64,000 bases of DNA from Enterococcus timonensis (GTDB lineage Bacteria > Bacillota > Bacilli > Lactobacillales > Enterococcaceae). The DNA is taken from the NCBI RefSeq assembly GCF_900104595.1, contig NZ_FNVY01000004.1:248001-312000 (forward strand), written 5' to 3'. Each line of letters begins with the position of its first letter. Position 1 is the first letter of the stretch. Both the position numbers and the translations under genes were made by a program. The notes under the pieces are model-generated. The model had not been told where the DNA came from and did no database searches. It saw only the letters and a program-made list of their open reading frames with translations. This document shows, piece after piece, positions 36,614 to 49,281 of the stretch.

Positions 36614-38977
36614 ATGAATCCATTAAAATCCAAAATCATTACTGTTTTACAATCTTCAGATCATGCTTTATCCATGGCTGAACTTGCCGAAAGCTTACAA
36701 TTAGGCGCGGCAGGAGATTTTAAAACACTAGTAAAAACAATTAGCCAAATGGAAAAAGAAGGCGCCGTTATTTTTTCCAAAAAAGGCCTTATAAAATTAC
36801 CCCAAGAAAATGTGGAGCTAACAGGTGTCTTGCGGTTAAACGATCGCGGTTTCGGTTTTGTAAATTATGATCCTGAAGAAGAGGACGTTTATATTGCTAA
36901 CGATCAAGTGGGAGCGGCTTTAGATAATGATATCGTCGCCTTTGATATTCTTCATCCAGCCAATCCTTTTACCCAAAAAGGACCGGAAGGAAAAATTACC
37001 CGTGTCATTGAGCATCAACTGACGCAAATCACTGGTGAATTTGTACCTTATGATAAAGAAACGGCGACAGAGTCCGGCTATTTAGGCTATCTTTTACCGA
37101 AAGAAATTAAATTGCAAAATTATAAAATCGATCTTTTAGACAATGGTCTTCACCCAGCACCGGGAAGTATTGTTGTGGCTAGTATTAAAGATTATCCTGA
37201 CGAAAAGAAACGATTTACAGCGAGTGTCATTACTATTTTAGGTCATAAAAATGATCCGGGAATGGATATTTTATCGCTGGTCGTTTCTTTAGGTATGGAG
37301 ACTAAATTTTCTAAAGAAGTGCTAGACGAAGCTCAAGAAGTTCCAGAAACAATTTCTGAAAGTGAATTTGCTTCTCGAGTGGATAAAACACACGAACAAC
37401 TAGTAACCATCGATGGCGCTGATGCCAAAGATTTAGATGATGCGGTCACTGTCCACAAATTAGAAAATGGGAATTTCTTTTTAGGCGTGCATATTGCCGA
37501 CGTGAGCCATTACGTAACAGAAGGGACGGCGTTAAACGAAACAGCTTTAGCGCGAGGAACGTCCGTTTATTTAGCTGACCGAGTGATTCCTATGTTGCCA
37601 CAACGTTTATCAAACGATATTTGTTCGCTAAATCCAGGCGTACCCCGTTTGACTTTGAGTTGTGAAATGGAAATTACCCCCAATGGTAAAGTCGTCCAAC
37701 ACAAAATTTTCAAAAGTGTCATAAAAACAACCGCCCGCATGACCTATCAAGCGGTGAATGAAATTTTAGAAGACAATAATGAAGAAACGATTGCTCAATA
37801 TCAAGACCTTGTTCCTATGTTTAATGAAATGTCTGAACTTCATGAAATTTTACAAAAAATGCGCAGTCAACGGGGCGCAATTAATTTTGAAGACCGTGAA
37901 GCGAAGATGATTATTGATGATAAAGGAAAAGTTACCGATATTGTTTTACGTGAGCGTGGGGTTGGCGAAAAAATGATTGAGTCCTTTATGTTGGCCGCCA
38001 ACGAAACAGTAGCCGCTCATTTTAAAAAATTAGATGTACCGTTTATTTATCGAATTCATGAAGCGCCTAAAGAAGAAAAAATGGAGAAATTCTTTGAATT
38101 TGTCACCGTCTTTGGCTTAAAAATTCATGGCACGAAAAATAATATTACGGCCACTGATTTGCAAGATATTTTAGCTAAAGTGCAAGGAAAACCAGAAGCT
38201 GCGGTGATTTCTACGATGTTGCTGCGGAGTATGCAACAAGCCAAATATACTACCGAACCTGTCGGACACTTTGGGTTGGGTGCTGAGGACTATACGCATT
38301 TTACTAGTCCCATTAGACGTTACCCAGACTTGATGGTCCATCGTTTGATTCATTATTATGCAGAAAATTCGACGCCAGCTAAAACAGCTATTTATGAGCA
38401 AACATTGCCAGATATTGCCCAACACGCTTCACAAATGGAACGCAAAGCAGTGGATGCTGAGCGGATGGTAGATGCCATGAAGAAAGCCGAATATCTACAA
38501 GATCATCTGGGAGAAATTTTTGAAGGCGTGATTAGCTCCGTTACGAAATTTGGCCTCTTCATCGAACTAGACAATACAATTGAAGGACTCGTCCATGTTA
38601 ATAGTTTGCATGATGATTTTTATCACTTCTTAGAAGGAAAAATGGCTTTAGTCGGCGAACGAACGGGTGTAATGTATCAACTTGGCGAAAAAATCCGCAT
38701 TAAAGTTGAAAAAAGTGACCCAGTGACCCGTCAAATTGATTTTAGTTTAGTAGATCGCAAAAAAGGAAATAAAGCCAATCGACCAGAAAAAGCTGGCGGC
38801 AAAAATAAAAAAAATCAACACCGATCCAAAGATCAACATAAAAATAGTAATAGTTCTAATAAAAAATCGTCTTCTAATAGTAGAAATAGTTCCAATAGCA
38901 AAAATAATTCTCCATCTAAAAACAAAAAGAAAAATAACAAAGCACCTTTTTACAAGGGAGCTAAGAAAAAGAAGTAG
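36614..38977 (+). CDS. rnr: Ribonuclease R
   Basis: A 787-residue 3'-5' exoribonuclease that can degrade structured RNA and works with SmpB/tmRNA. Order of domains: N-terminal winged helix (about 1-70), two cold-shock domains, the RNB catalytic domain with IDGADAKDLDDAV (metal-binding aspartates), an S1 domain (GEIFEGVISSVTKFGLFIELD) and a C-terminal tail of about 70 residues made almost only of Lys, Asn and Ser. That tail probably binds RNA or ribosomes. AAGAGGTGG precedes the ATG. smpB follows within a few bases, matching their shared role in trans-translation. Confidence 0.96.
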   Translation: MNPLKSKIITVLQSSDHALSMAELAESLQLGAAGDFKTLVKTISQMEKEGAVIFSKKGLIKLPQENVELTGVLRLNDRGFGFVNYDPEEEDVYIANDQVGAALDNDIVAFDILHPANPFTQKGPEGKITRVIEHQLTQITGEFVPYDKETATESGYLGYLLPKEIKLQNYKIDLLDNGLHPAPGSIVVASIKDYPDEKKRFTASVITILGHKNDPGMDILSLVVSLGMETKFSKEVLDEAQEVPETISESEFASRVDKTHEQLVTIDGADAKDLDDAVTVHKLENGNFFLGVHIADVSHYVTEGTALNETALARGTSVYLADRVIPMLPQRLSNDICSLNPGVPRLTLSCEMEITPNGKVVQHKIFKSVIKTTARMTYQAVNEILEDNNEETIAQYQDLVPMFNEMSELHEILQKMRSQRGAINFEDREAKMIIDDKGKVTDIVLRERGVGEKMIESFMLAANETVAAHFKKLDVPFIYRIHEAPKEEKMEKFFEFVTVFGLKIHGTKNNITATDLQDILAKVQGKPEAAVISTMLLRSMQQAKYTTEPVGHFGLGAEDYTHFTSPIRRYPDLMVHRLIHYYAENSTPAKTAIYEQTLPDIAQHASQMERKAVDAERMVDAMKKAEYLQDHLGEIFEGVISSVTKFGLFIELDNTIEGLVHVNSLHDDFYHFLEGKMALVGERTGVMYQLGEKIRIKVEKSDPVTRQIDFSLVDRKKGNKANRPEKAGGKNKKNQHRSKDQHKNSNSSNKKSSSNSRNSSNSKNNSPSKNKKKNNKAPFYKGAKKKK

Positions 38978-38986
38978 GTGTATGCA

Positions 38987-39451
38987 ATGCCAAAAGGAGC
39001 AGGTAAACTTTTAGCTCAAAACAAAAAAGCTTATCACGACTACACAATCATCGAAACGGTGGAAGCAGGCATGGTTTTAGTAGGCACAGAAATAAAATCC
39101 ATCCGCCAAGCCAAAATAAATTTAAAAGACGGCTATGTAAAAATTCAAAATGGAGAAGCTTTTTTGTGGAATGTCCATATTAGCCCTTACGAACAAGGAA
39201 ATATTTTCAATCACGATCCTTTGCGGAGCCGAAAACTTTTGCTCCATAAAAAACAAATCAAAAAATTTACCGGTGAATTGAAAACTCCCGGCACCACTTT
39301 GATTCCTTTAAAAGTTTATTTAAAAGACGGCTATGCCAAAGTCCTTATTGGTTTAGCGAAAGGTAAAAAACAATACGATAAACGCGAAGACCTTAAACGA
39401 AAAGAACAAAAACGCGAAATCGACCGCACATTAAAGCAAAGAAACAGATAG
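38987..39451 (+). CDS. smpB: SsrA-binding protein SmpB
   Basis: A 154-residue tmRNA-binding protein that brings tmRNA to stalled ribosomes. The core [36 protein letters not shown] and [14 protein letters not shown] are conserved, as is the basic tail [22 protein letters not shown] that mimics a codon-anticodon. The start is ATG 38987 (MPKGAGK) with TAGGTG six bases upstream; GTG 38978 overlaps that site. It follows rnr directly. A repeat unit begins five bases after the stop. Confidence 0.96.
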   Translation: MPKGAGKLLAQNKKAYHDYTIIETVEAGMVLVGTEIKSIRQAKINLKDGYVKIQNGEAFLWNVHISPYEQGNIFNHDPLRSRKLLLHKKQIKKFTGELKTPGTTLIPLKVYLKDGYAKVLIGLAKGKKQYDKREDLKRKEQKREIDRTLKQRNR

Positions 39452-39455
39452 AAAA

Positions 39456-39563
39456 AGGTTGGGTGGTTAAGCACTGTAAGAAAATAGAAAAATGGTGAAT
39501 GACAGCAAAGCTGGCAGCAGACATTTTATCTTTTTCTCTAAGTGCTACCCCAATTCACAAGGC
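39456..39563 (+). repeat. Dispersed 3'-UTR palindromic element, unit R6 (after smpB)
   Basis: AGGTTGGG starts five bases after the smpB stop. Arms TTGGGT[GGTT]AAGCACT / AGTGCTACCCCAA pair. The inner hairpin is GACAGC-AAA-GCTGGC. The 3' end CAATTCACAAGG lacks the usual CACCGTC. Confidence 0.8.
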
Positions 39564-39581
39564 AATAAATAAAAAAATACT

Positions 39582-39622
39582 AGATGACTGCAAAACAAAT
39601 TGTCAGCATGTCATCTTTTTTT
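39582..39622 (+). terminator. Terminator after smpB and its repeat
   Basis: AGATGACTGC / GCATGTCATCT with seven T. Confidence 0.8.
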
Positions 39623-40033
39623 CTAACGAAAATGCATAATTTGAACGTAAATCACGTTATGTTGTCATATTTGTGCCAAATGAATTGGTGAATAATTTGG
39701 ACAGGTGCTGTTTTTTGTCGCAATAATTTTTTTCGATTCCCCTTTCAAAATGATAATCAGTTAAAATTTTTCTCATTTTTACAACATTAATTCCCATATT
39801 TTACTCATCAAACGATTGATTATTCACTTTACTTTGCCTTTTTAAAAAAGTCTGATAGCATATACCTAGAGCGTAAAGATTGATAAGGCAAGGTGTTTTC
39901 ATGTGTTTTCAAAAGAACAAAATTATTTTTTGAACCGGCACTCATTATTGTTGTTTCATTTTCTTTTAAGAAAGCAATTATGAAAATTCTTTGAAATTTT
40001 CTTGGGGTGGTGGTACTATAATGTGCATTGAGT
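39623..40033. other. Long AT-rich region upstream of the ATP synthase operon
   Basis: About 410 bases with no convincing gene. An inverted repeat AACGT-N5-ACGTT (39644-39658) and a GAAAATT / AATTTTC repeat (39982-40001) are visible. TATAAT at about 40015-40020 is the likely -10 of the atp operon, but no good -35 at standard spacing is seen. No atpI gene is present. Confidence 0.5.
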
Positions 40034-40051
40034 TGCTGAAGAAATTCAGCG
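40034..40051 (+). promoter_or_regulatory. GNRA-type hairpin in the atp operon leader
   Basis: TGCTGAA-GAAA-TTCAGCG: a perfect short stem closed by a GAAA tetraloop, about 40 bases before the atpB start. It would lie in the 5' UTR and could affect mRNA stability or translation. Confidence 0.5.
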
Positions 40052-40088
40052 CTTGGTCAAGGTAGCCTAGAAAAGAGGTGAAGGAGAT

Positions 40089-40811
40089 TTGGAAGAAAAA
40101 TCTTTGGTGTTTAAGCTTGGACCAATTTGGTTTGACGGAACCGTTTGTCTAATGATTTTCTTGACGTGTTTGTTCGTGTTCTTGTTGGTATATGGATTTA
40201 GCCGGCATCTTAGCATGAAGCCCAAAGGAAAACAAAACGCCATTGAATACTTAATTGATTTTGTACGGGGCATATTGAGTGATAATTTACCAAAAAGTGA
40301 AATAGGCAACGTGCATTTATTCGCCTTTACCTTATTTTTATTTATCTTTACTGCCAACACGATTGGTTTGATGACAAAAGTTGTCTTACCAGGAGAAGTT
40401 ACACTTTGGAAATCACCCACTGCCGATCCAATGGTGACCTTAACGTTGTCCATGACAGTTATTTTATTAAGTAATTTCTTTGGATTGAAACGCTTTGGAG
40501 CAAAAGGTTATTTTATCAATAGTTTCATTAAACCCGTCAGCTTTTTATTCCCTATTAAAATAATGGAGGAATTTACCAACGTATTAACACTTGGTTTACG
40601 GTTGTACGGAAATATTTATGCTGGAGAAGTGCTACTGACTTTGGTGGCCCAACTGGCGATGCAATTTCCACCATTCGGCTTTATTTTTGCGCTACCTTTA
40701 GAAATGATTTGGATAGGTTTTTCCATTTTCATCGGTGCCATTCAAGCCTACATTTTTACCACCTTGTCCAGTGTGTACATCGGACACAAATTGGAAGTTA
40801 CCGAAAGTTAA
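40089..40811 (+). CDS. atpB: ATP synthase subunit a
   Basis: A 240-residue integral membrane subunit that forms the proton half-channels of Fo. The conserved segment TLGLRLYGNIYAGEVLL contains the essential Arg facing the c-ring, and PLEMIWIGFSIFIGAIQAYIFTTLSSVYIG is the last helix pair. About five membrane segments. The start is TTG 40089 with AAGGAG close upstream; there is no better ATG. First gene of the operon atpBEFHAGDC, which has the standard Firmicutes order. Confidence 0.95.
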   Translation: MEEKSLVFKLGPIWFDGTVCLMIFLTCLFVFLLVYGFSRHLSMKPKGKQNAIEYLIDFVRGILSDNLPKSEIGNVHLFAFTLFLFIFTANTIGLMTKVVLPGEVTLWKSPTADPMVTLTLSMTVILLSNFFGLKRFGAKGYFINSFIKPVSFLFPIKIMEEFTNVLTLGLRLYGNIYAGEVLLTLVAQLAMQFPPFGFIFALPLEMIWIGFSIFIGAIQAYIFTTLSSVYIGHKLEVTES

Positions 40812-40877
40812 TTTCTATTGAATAACGTTTATCCATGATTTGCAAAATAAAAAACATTTTCTAGGAGGAAATTTTAC

Positions 40878-41090
40878 ATGAATTACATCGCAGCATCTAT
40901 CGCCGTTTTTGGTTCAGCCATCGCGGCCGCATATGGTAACGGAAAAGTTATTTCCAAAACTTTGGAGTCTATGACTCGTCAACCAGAATTAGCTGGTCAA
41001 TTAAGATCCACCATGTTCATCGGAGCAGGTATGATTGAAGCCGTGCCAATTTTAGGAATCGTTGTTGCCTTACTACTCGTTTTACAATAA
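40878..41090 (+). CDS. atpE: ATP synthase subunit c
   Basis: A 70-residue hairpin of two membrane helices that makes the rotating ring. The proton-binding residue is Glu54 in [10 protein letters not shown], and the polar loop is MTRQPELAG. The N-terminal helix keeps a Gly/Ala-rich pattern ([15 protein letters not shown]) for close packing. TAGGAGG precedes the ATG. Nothing suggests sodium specificity from the few residues around Glu54, but this cannot be settled by eye. Confidence 0.97.
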   Translation: MNYIAASIAVFGSAIAAAYGNGKVISKTLESMTRQPELAGQLRSTMFIGAGMIEAVPILGIVVALLLVLQ

Positions 41091-41187
41091 GCATTTGCTA
41101 AAGAGAGCAGGGGTCACTCCTGCTTTCTTTTACTTGTGCAGAAATTTTTAGCGCGTAATTTTTTTACGTCAGAAAGGAGTAGGGACA

Positions 41188-41715
41188 ATGTTTACTTTTT
41201 TAAAATTAGGAGAAGCAGGTCCTTCCACCACTTTAGGCACCATTATTTTTGTGCTCTTAGCCTTTTCTATTTTGATGTATCTCATCAAAATTTTTGCTTG
41301 GAAACCACTGATTGCCATGATGGAGAAACGGGAAAATAAAATTGCCAATGATTTAGATTCAGCTGAAATCGCGCGGACTTCTGCGCAAAAATTGGAACAG
41401 GAACGTCAAGCTGCTTTGCAAAATTCTCGTTCTGAAGCCATGAATATTGTCAATACCGCCAAAACGTCCGGCGAACAAAGTCGTCAAAACATTTTGCAAG
41501 AAGCACGAGCTGATGCCGAAAAAATCAAAGAGAAAACGACAGCTGATTTAACTCGCGAAAAAGAACAAACGATGCGAGATATGCAAAAAGATGTCGCTAA
41601 TATTTCTTTAGAGATTGCCGGCAAAATTTTAAATCAAGAATTAAGTAGTGCCAATCACACCGCTTTAATTGATGATTTTATTGCTCAGTTAGGAACTGAC
41701 CATGAAACTCGATAA
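41188..41715 (+). CDS. atpF: ATP synthase subunit b
   Basis: A 175-residue stator subunit: one N-terminal membrane segment (about 15-35) followed by a long charged coiled coil (KREQTMRDMQKDV region) and a C-terminal helix that binds delta. The start at ATG 41188 is supported by GAAAGGAG. Its last 14 bases overlap the atpH start, so the two subunits of the stalk are co-translated. Confidence 0.94.
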   Translation: MFTFLKLGEAGPSTTLGTIIFVLLAFSILMYLIKIFAWKPLIAMMEKRENKIANDLDSAEIARTSAQKLEQERQAALQNSRSEAMNIVNTAKTSGEQSRQNILQEARADAEKIKEKTTADLTREKEQTMRDMQKDVANISLEIAGKILNQELSSANHTALIDDFIAQLGTDHETR

Positions 41716-42244
41716 ATATATGGTAGGTCGTAGATACGGAAAAGCGTTGTTTGAAGTTGCTGAAGAAAAACAATTGCTTCCGGTGGTCTATGCAGATTTG
41801 CGCGAAGTTCGTAAGATTTTTGTTGAACTTGACGATTTAGGAAATATTTTAACTGATGCTCGATTAGAACCGAATGAAAAAGATCATATTTTTGATGCGT
41901 TAATTCCACATTTTCAAGGAATCGTTGAAGATTTCTTAAAAGTTGTTTATGAATATAAACGGATGGATGACGTGGTCTTAATGATTGAAGAGTTCGAACG
42001 GCGTTATGATGAGTATCGCGGTATTTTATATGGAACAGTGAAAAGTGTTGTCCCATTAACGGATGAACAATTAGCACAACTTCAAGTAAAACTCGCCCCG
42101 GTGACGCATTCCAAAGAAGTGAAACTCACCAATCAAATTGATTCATCAATTTTAGGCGGTGTCGTGGTGGAAGCCAGCGGTCGCGTATTAGATGGAAGCT
42201 TAAAAACAAAATTAGAAAAAATGAAATTATCATTATTAGACTAA
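41702..42244 (+). CDS. atpH: ATP synthase subunit delta
   Basis: A 180-residue protein joining the b stalk to the top of F1. The N-terminal helical domain is YMVGRRYGKALFEVAEEK, and the C-terminal part has the family-typical DSSILGGVVVEASGRVLDGSLKTKLEKM. The gene overlaps the end of atpF. Confidence 0.95.
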   Translation: MKLDKYMVGRRYGKALFEVAEEKQLLPVVYADLREVRKIFVELDDLGNILTDARLEPNEKDHIFDALIPHFQGIVEDFLKVVYEYKRMDDVVLMIEEFERRYDEYRGILYGTVKSVVPLTDEQLAQLQVKLAPVTHSKEVKLTNQIDSSILGGVVVEASGRVLDGSLKTKLEKMKLSLLD

Positions 42245-43831
<1,587 letters not shown>

Positions 43832-43846
43832 AAGGGGGACATTGTT

Positions 43847-44785
43847 ATGGCCGGTTCATTAATTGAAATTAAACGGCGGATTGCTTCCACCAAAAAAACA
43901 AGTCAAATTACCCACGCCATGCAAATGGTGTCTGGTTCTAAATTAACCCGTTCTGAAGCTGCTTCGAAAAATTTTCAAGAGTATGCCGGAAAAATTCGCT
44001 CAGTGGTCACTCATTTAGTTGCTAGCCAACTTCAAGAGATGAACGCCGAAGAAGAAGAAGATCCAGAAAATCCACCGCTTTTTCATCGAAAAAAAGAGGA
44101 GTCACCATATCATGATATGCTGACGGATCGTCCCGTGAAAAAAACGGGCTATATTATAATCACTTCAGATAAGGGTTTGGTTGGTGGCTACAATTCGGCG
44201 GTCATTAAACAGACGCTACAAATGATTGAACAAGACCATCAAAGCCCCGATGATTATGTTTTAATGTGTATTGGCGGAGTTGGAGCTGACTTTTTTAAAG
44301 GTCGAGGTTTCCAACTAGCATATGAACTGCGAGGGCTGACTGATTTCCCTTCATTTGATGAAGTGCGAAAAATTGTCACCACCGCTACAAAAATGTATTC
44401 TACACAAATTTTTGATGAGTTATATGTTTGTTACAATCACCACATCAATTCATTAACAAGTCAATATCGGGTTGAAAAAATGTTACCCATTTCTGATCTG
44501 GATCCAGCTGAAGCAAAAACGTATGAGCAAGAATATATTTTGGAACCATCGAAAGATGCGATTTTAGATATTTTATTGCCTCAATACGCTGAAAGCCTGA
44601 TTTTCGGGGCGATTGTGGATGCCAAAACGGCAGAACATGCAGCTGGGATGACGGCTATGAAGAGCGCTACTGATAATGCTAAAAACATTATTAACGGCTT
44701 GACTATTACCTATAACCGCGCTCGTCAAGCTGCCATTACTCAAGAAATTACAGAGATCGTCGGCGGTGCCGAAGCGCTCGAGTAG
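43847..44785 (+). CDS. atpG: ATP synthase subunit gamma
   Basis: A 312-residue central-shaft subunit. The N-terminal helix [29 protein letters not shown] and the C-terminal helix ([24 protein letters not shown]) form the coiled-coil axle. Compared with common lengths near 290 there is a charged insertion around residues 65-95 ([21 protein letters not shown]) between the N-terminal helix and the Rossmann part; other lactic acid bacteria have insertions there too. GAAGGGGG precedes the ATG. Confidence 0.95.
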   Translation: MAGSLIEIKRRIASTKKTSQITHAMQMVSGSKLTRSEAASKNFQEYAGKIRSVVTHLVASQLQEMNAEEEEDPENPPLFHRKKEESPYHDMLTDRPVKKTGYIIITSDKGLVGGYNSAVIKQTLQMIEQDHQSPDDYVLMCIGGVGADFFKGRGFQLAYELRGLTDFPSFDEVRKIVTTATKMYSTQIFDELYVCYNHHINSLTSQYRVEKMLPISDLDPAEAKTYEQEYILEPSKDAILDILLPQYAESLIFGAIVDAKTAEHAAGMTAMKSATDNAKNIINGLTITYNRARQAAITQEITEIVGGAEALE

Positions 44786-44791
44786 AAATAG

Positions 44792-46210
<1,419 letters not shown>

Positions 46211-46223
46211 GGAGGGAAAAAAT

Positions 46224-46646
46224 ATGGCTGAACTCATTAAAGTGAATGTCGTAACTCCTGATGGCATCGTGTATGATCACCATGCACGCATTGTCGTAGC
46301 GAAAACGTTAAATGGCGAGCTAGGTATTTTGCCAAAGCATGCGCCAATTATTGTCCCTCTGGAAATTGATGAAGTACGGGTGAAACGCAGCGATGCCGAT
46401 ACCCATGTGGACTGGATCGCCGTTAACGGTGGTATTTTAGAAGTCCGCGATAATGTGGTTTCGATTATTGCCGACTCTGCCGAACGGGAACGCGATATTG
46501 ATGTTTCCCGGGCGGAACGAGCACGGAAAAGAGCAGAGCGATTAATTGAAAAAGCCAAAGAAACTCAAGATGCCGATCAATTAAAACGCGCAACAGTAGC
46601 CCTACACCGCGCAATTAATCGAATAAACGTCTCCAAACATCTATAG
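46224..46646 (+). CDS. atpC: ATP synthase subunit epsilon
   Basis: A 140-residue subunit that couples rotation and can inhibit ATP hydrolysis. The N-terminal beta-sandwich contains [33 protein letters not shown] and the C-terminal helical hairpin [20 protein letters not shown]. The start is ATG 46224 with GGAGGG before it; an upstream ATG-type start at 46200 overlaps atpD. Last gene of the operon. Two repeat units then a terminator follow. Confidence 0.95.
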   Translation: MAELIKVNVVTPDGIVYDHHARIVVAKTLNGELGILPKHAPIIVPLEIDEVRVKRSDADTHVDWIAVNGGILEVRDNVVSIIADSAERERDIDVSRAERARKRAERLIEKAKETQDADQLKRATVALHRAINRINVSKHL

Positions 46647-46650
46647 AACA

Positions 46651-46769
46651 AGGTTGTGTTTTGAACGGTTAATGGCGTAGAAAATTAGGAAAATGGTGTA
46701 TGACTGCAAAACAGTCAGAAAGCATTTTGTCTATTTTCTACGCCATTGTTCAAAACACACCGTCTACTA
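46651..46769 (+). repeat. Dispersed 3'-UTR palindromic element, unit R7a (after atpC)
   Basis: AGGTTGTGTTTTG starts four bases after the atpC stop. Arms TGTGTTTTGAAC[GGTT]AATGGCGTAG / CTACGCCATTGTTCAAAACACA are perfect apart from the four-base bulge. Inner hairpin GACTGC-AAAA-CAGTC. Ends CACCGTCTACTA, joined directly to R7b. Confidence 0.92.
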
Positions 46770-46887
46770 AGGTTGTGTTTCAGTCGGTTTGCATCGTAAG
46801 AAAATAGAAAAATCGTTACGAATGTTTCATTCGGAAAAGATTTTATCTTTTTCTCTAGGTGCAGACTGCAATACACCGTCTATCAAG
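46770..46887 (+). repeat. Dispersed 3'-UTR palindromic element, unit R7b
   Basis: Tandem to R7a. Arms TGTGTTTCAGTC[GGTT]TGCATC / GGTGCAGACTGCAATACA pair with G-T and single mismatches around the same bulge. Inner hairpin of the CGAATG / CATTCG class. Ends CACCGTCTATCAAG. Confidence 0.85.
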
Positions 46888-46915
46888 CTCGTCCACATCT
46901 CATCTTTTCCAATCA

Positions 46916-46962
46916 AAATCGTTGTTTTTATGGATTTTTCCTTAAAAACAACGATTTTTTTT
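46916..46962 (+). terminator. Terminator of the ATP synthase operon
   Basis: AAATCGTTGTTTTTA / TAAAAACAACGATTT with eight T, after the two repeat units. Confidence 0.9.
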
Positions 46963-47027
46963 AGAATGATTTTTAGCTATTTTGTTGCCATTTGTAAAGC
47001 TACTTTTTAAATCGCAACGAATTTCGG

Positions 47028-47056
47028 TTGGTTTTCCCGCTATTTTATGGTATGCT
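47028..47056 (+). promoter_or_regulatory. Promoter of the DUF1146-murA operon
   Basis: TTGGTT (47028-47033), a 17-bp spacer and TATGCT (47051-47056). Confidence 0.6.
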
Positions 47057-47088
47057 AATTCAGTCTTTAAAAATCAGGAGGATGAACG

Positions 47089-47331
47089 ATGAATAGTTTC
47101 GGCGTAGATGCAATTGTGCGGATTGTCTGTCACTTTGCTTTTATCTACTTAACGTTTTGGTCGTTACAGGCCTTGCGCATTGATCAATTTTTCAAAAAAA
47201 ATAATCAACCGCAAATTCGCATGTTCCTCGTTTTAATATCAATAGGAATTGGCTATTTAGCCTCAACTTTTTTCTTAGAAATTTTAGCATTGTTTCGCAA
47301 TCTTTTTGCAAGCGCGCAAAATTTATTTTAG
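47089..47331 (+). CDS. DUF1146 family membrane protein (YwzB-like)
   Basis: An 80-residue protein with two membrane segments (about residues 10-28 and 45-70). ALRIDQFFKKNNQPQIRMFLVLISIGIGYLAS is the family's conserved core. The gene lies between the ATP synthase operon and murA in many Firmicutes; its role is not known. AGGAGGATG precedes the ATG. Confidence 0.87.
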   Translation: MNSFGVDAIVRIVCHFAFIYLTFWSLQALRIDQFFKKNNQPQIRMFLVLISIGIGYLASTFFLEILALFRNLFASAQNLF

Positions 47332-47436
47332 AAAATTGTTTACTCATTTTCAAAAAATGACCGAAAAATAAAAATGAATGAACTTACTTTAAAAATACAG
47401 TAAGCTAAACTTTTCTTGAGTTGCTGGAGGGAAATT

Positions 47437-48732
47437 ATGGAACAAATTGTTGTTCGTGGTGGAAAAAAATTAAAAGGTACCGTTGCAATAGAAGGTGCTA
47501 AAAATGCTGTACTGCCGATTTTAGCTGCTGGCTTGTTAGCAGATCAAGGCGTTAGTAAATTTTCAAATATTCCAATCTTGTCTGACGTTTTTACGATGAA
47601 TGAAGTGATTCGACATTTAAATGTGGATTTGCAATTTGATGAAGAAAATAAAGAAATTACTTTTGATGCCACGCATCCGTTAAATTTTGAAGCGCCTTAT
47701 GAATTTGTTAGTCAAATGCGGGCTTCGATTGTTGTGATGGGGCCTCTTTTGGCGCGTAATGGCCATGCTCGGGTAGCTATGCCTGGTGGATGCGCGATTG
47801 GCAAGCGGCCAATTGATTTACATTTAAAAGGATTCCGGGCGTTAGGTGCGACGATTAAGCAAACTAACGGCTATATTGAAGCATATGCGACCCAATTGAA
47901 GGGCAGCCGGATTTATTTGGACTTTCCTAGTGTGGGCGCTACACAAAATATTATGATGGCTGCTGTAAAAGCAGTCGGTACGACAATTATTGAAAATGTC
48001 GCTCGCGAACCGGAAATTGTTGATTTAGCGAACGTGTTAAATAAAATGGGCGCGCGAGTTTATGGCGCCGGGACTGAAACAATGCGGATTGAAGGTGTGA
48101 CAGAGATGCACGCCGTTGAACACGCTATTGTCCAAGATCGGATTGAAGCTGGTACATTTATGGTAGCCGCCGCTATGACTCAAGGCGACGTGTTAATTGA
48201 AGATGCTATTTCTGAACACAATCGTCCATTGATTTCAAAATTACGGGAAATGGGTGCTGAGATCACTCAAGAAGAAGAGGGTTTGCGAGTTATCGGACCT
48301 GTAGAAATTAAAGCGACCGATATTAAAACCATGCCTCACCCAGGATTTCCAACAGATATGCAAGCGCAAATGACAGCCATTCAATTAGTTGCTTCTGGAA
48401 CTTCCGTCGTAACAGAAACTGTCTTTGAAAATAGATTCCAACACTTAGAAGAAATGCGCCGGATGAATGCCGAAATTAAAATTGAAAATAATACCGCCAT
48501 GATTTACGGACCTACTAAGTTACAAGGCGCCCAAGTGGAAGCTACGGATTTGCGGGCAGCAGCGGCTCTTGTTTTGGCCGGACTTAGAGCAGAAGGCATT
48601 ACGCGGGTTACTAATTTACAATTTTTGGATCGAGGGTATTATCATTTCACGGAAAAATTACAACAACTGGGCGCTGACGTTGAAAGAATTAATGCAACGA
48701 CAGAGTCAACAGCAGTGGGTGCTTTAGCATAG
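47437..48732 (+). CDS. murA: UDP-N-acetylglucosamine 1-carboxyvinyltransferase
   Basis: First committed enzyme of peptidoglycan precursor synthesis: it transfers enolpyruvate from PEP to UDP-GlcNAc. The length is 431 residues. [20 protein letters not shown] is the N-terminal signature and the catalytic Cys119 lies in [15 protein letters not shown], the fosfomycin target (so not a Cys-to-Asp resistant form). The start is ATG 47437, with GGAGGG before it. Gram-positive bacteria usually have two murA copies; the neighbourhood next to the atp operon is that of the main copy. epuA follows closely. Confidence 0.96.
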   Translation: MEQIVVRGGKKLKGTVAIEGAKNAVLPILAAGLLADQGVSKFSNIPILSDVFTMNEVIRHLNVDLQFDEENKEITFDATHPLNFEAPYEFVSQMRASIVVMGPLLARNGHARVAMPGGCAIGKRPIDLHLKGFRALGATIKQTNGYIEAYATQLKGSRIYLDFPSVGATQNIMMAAVKAVGTTIIENVAREPEIVDLANVLNKMGARVYGAGTETMRIEGVTEMHAVEHAIVQDRIEAGTFMVAAAMTQGDVLIEDAISEHNRPLISKLREMGAEITQEEEGLRVIGPVEIKATDIKTMPHPGFPTDMQAQMTAIQLVASGTSVVTETVFENRFQHLEEMRRMNAEIKIENNTAMIYGPTKLQGAQVEATDLRAAAALVLAGLRAEGITRVTNLQFLDRGYYHFTEKLQQLGADVERINATTESTAVGALA

Positions 48733-48741
48733 AGGTGAGCC

Positions 48742-48924
48742 ATGAGTTCAGATAATGTTCGCTACATTTTAGTCACTATTATAAAAGTTTTATTGCTTTT
48801 GGTGGGCATGCTCCTTTTTTTCTTAGTCGGAGCGGCATTAGGTTACGGTGTCTTTGGCGACCAACAGGCAATGGATGTTTTTGACGGTGCTGTTTGGCAA
48901 CATATTTTTAGCTTTTTACAATAA
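48742..48924 (+). CDS. EpuA-like small membrane protein
   Basis: A 60-residue protein with one strong membrane segment (about residues 9-36, IIKVLLLLVGMLLFFLVGAALGYG) and a short outer tail ending WQHIFSFLQ. It is similar to EpuA, found behind murA in streptococci and sometimes annotated as an RNA polymerase beta-associated protein. Its function is unclear. AGAGGTGAG overlaps the end of murA, so the two are co-translated. Confidence 0.75.
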   Translation: MSSDNVRYILVTIIKVLLLLVGMLLFFLVGAALGYGVFGDQQAMDVFDGAVWQHIFSFLQ

Positions 48925-48937
48925 AATGAGAACAAAT

Positions 48938-48981
48938 AAAAATCCCTGGACAGAAATCTTTATTTTTGTCCGGGGATTTTT
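48938..48981 (+). terminator. Terminator of the murA operon
   Basis: AAAAATCCCTGGACA / TTGTCCGGGGATTTTT. Confidence 0.92.
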
Positions 48982-49190
48982 GTCTTATTTGTTACCTCGT
49001 TGTTAAATAAGAGCTGAATAACTGGTAAAAATGGTCAAATATTACAAGAAATTGTCAAAAAATCCAGCAAAAAAGATTAAATTTGACATTATTTTCAAGA
49101 AACGTTGTTAAAACAGTGAAGTAAGCGACTAAAAAAAACATCCTTTTAATTTTACAAAATGTTTACAAAACGGTCTGGATTAGATTTTCC
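48982..49190. other. Untranslated region upstream of the first 3D-type gene
   Basis: About 210 AT-rich bases with no convincing gene. TTTACA-N5-TTTACA (49151-49167) is a direct repeat 24 bases before the WalR-like box. Confidence 0.45.
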
Positions 49191-49207
49191 TGTCACATAG
49201 CTTTAAA
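49191..49207 (+). promoter_or_regulatory. WalR-like direct repeat upstream of the first 3D-type gene
   Basis: TGTCAC-ATAGC-TTTAAA: direct repeat with 11-base period resembling the WalR (YycF) box TGTWAH-N5-TGTWAH, each half with one departure. About 75 bases before the ATG. Confidence 0.5.
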
Positions 49208-49281
49208 GAGTTAGTAATCTACTGCCTCCTCCTTTCTGTTAATCTTTAATTAAGTTATTTCTAGGGAGGAAATTTTACACG

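Noticed and set aside
46789-47010. ORF of 73 codons after atpC
   Set aside because: It spans repeat R7b and the operon terminator, with no ribosome site.
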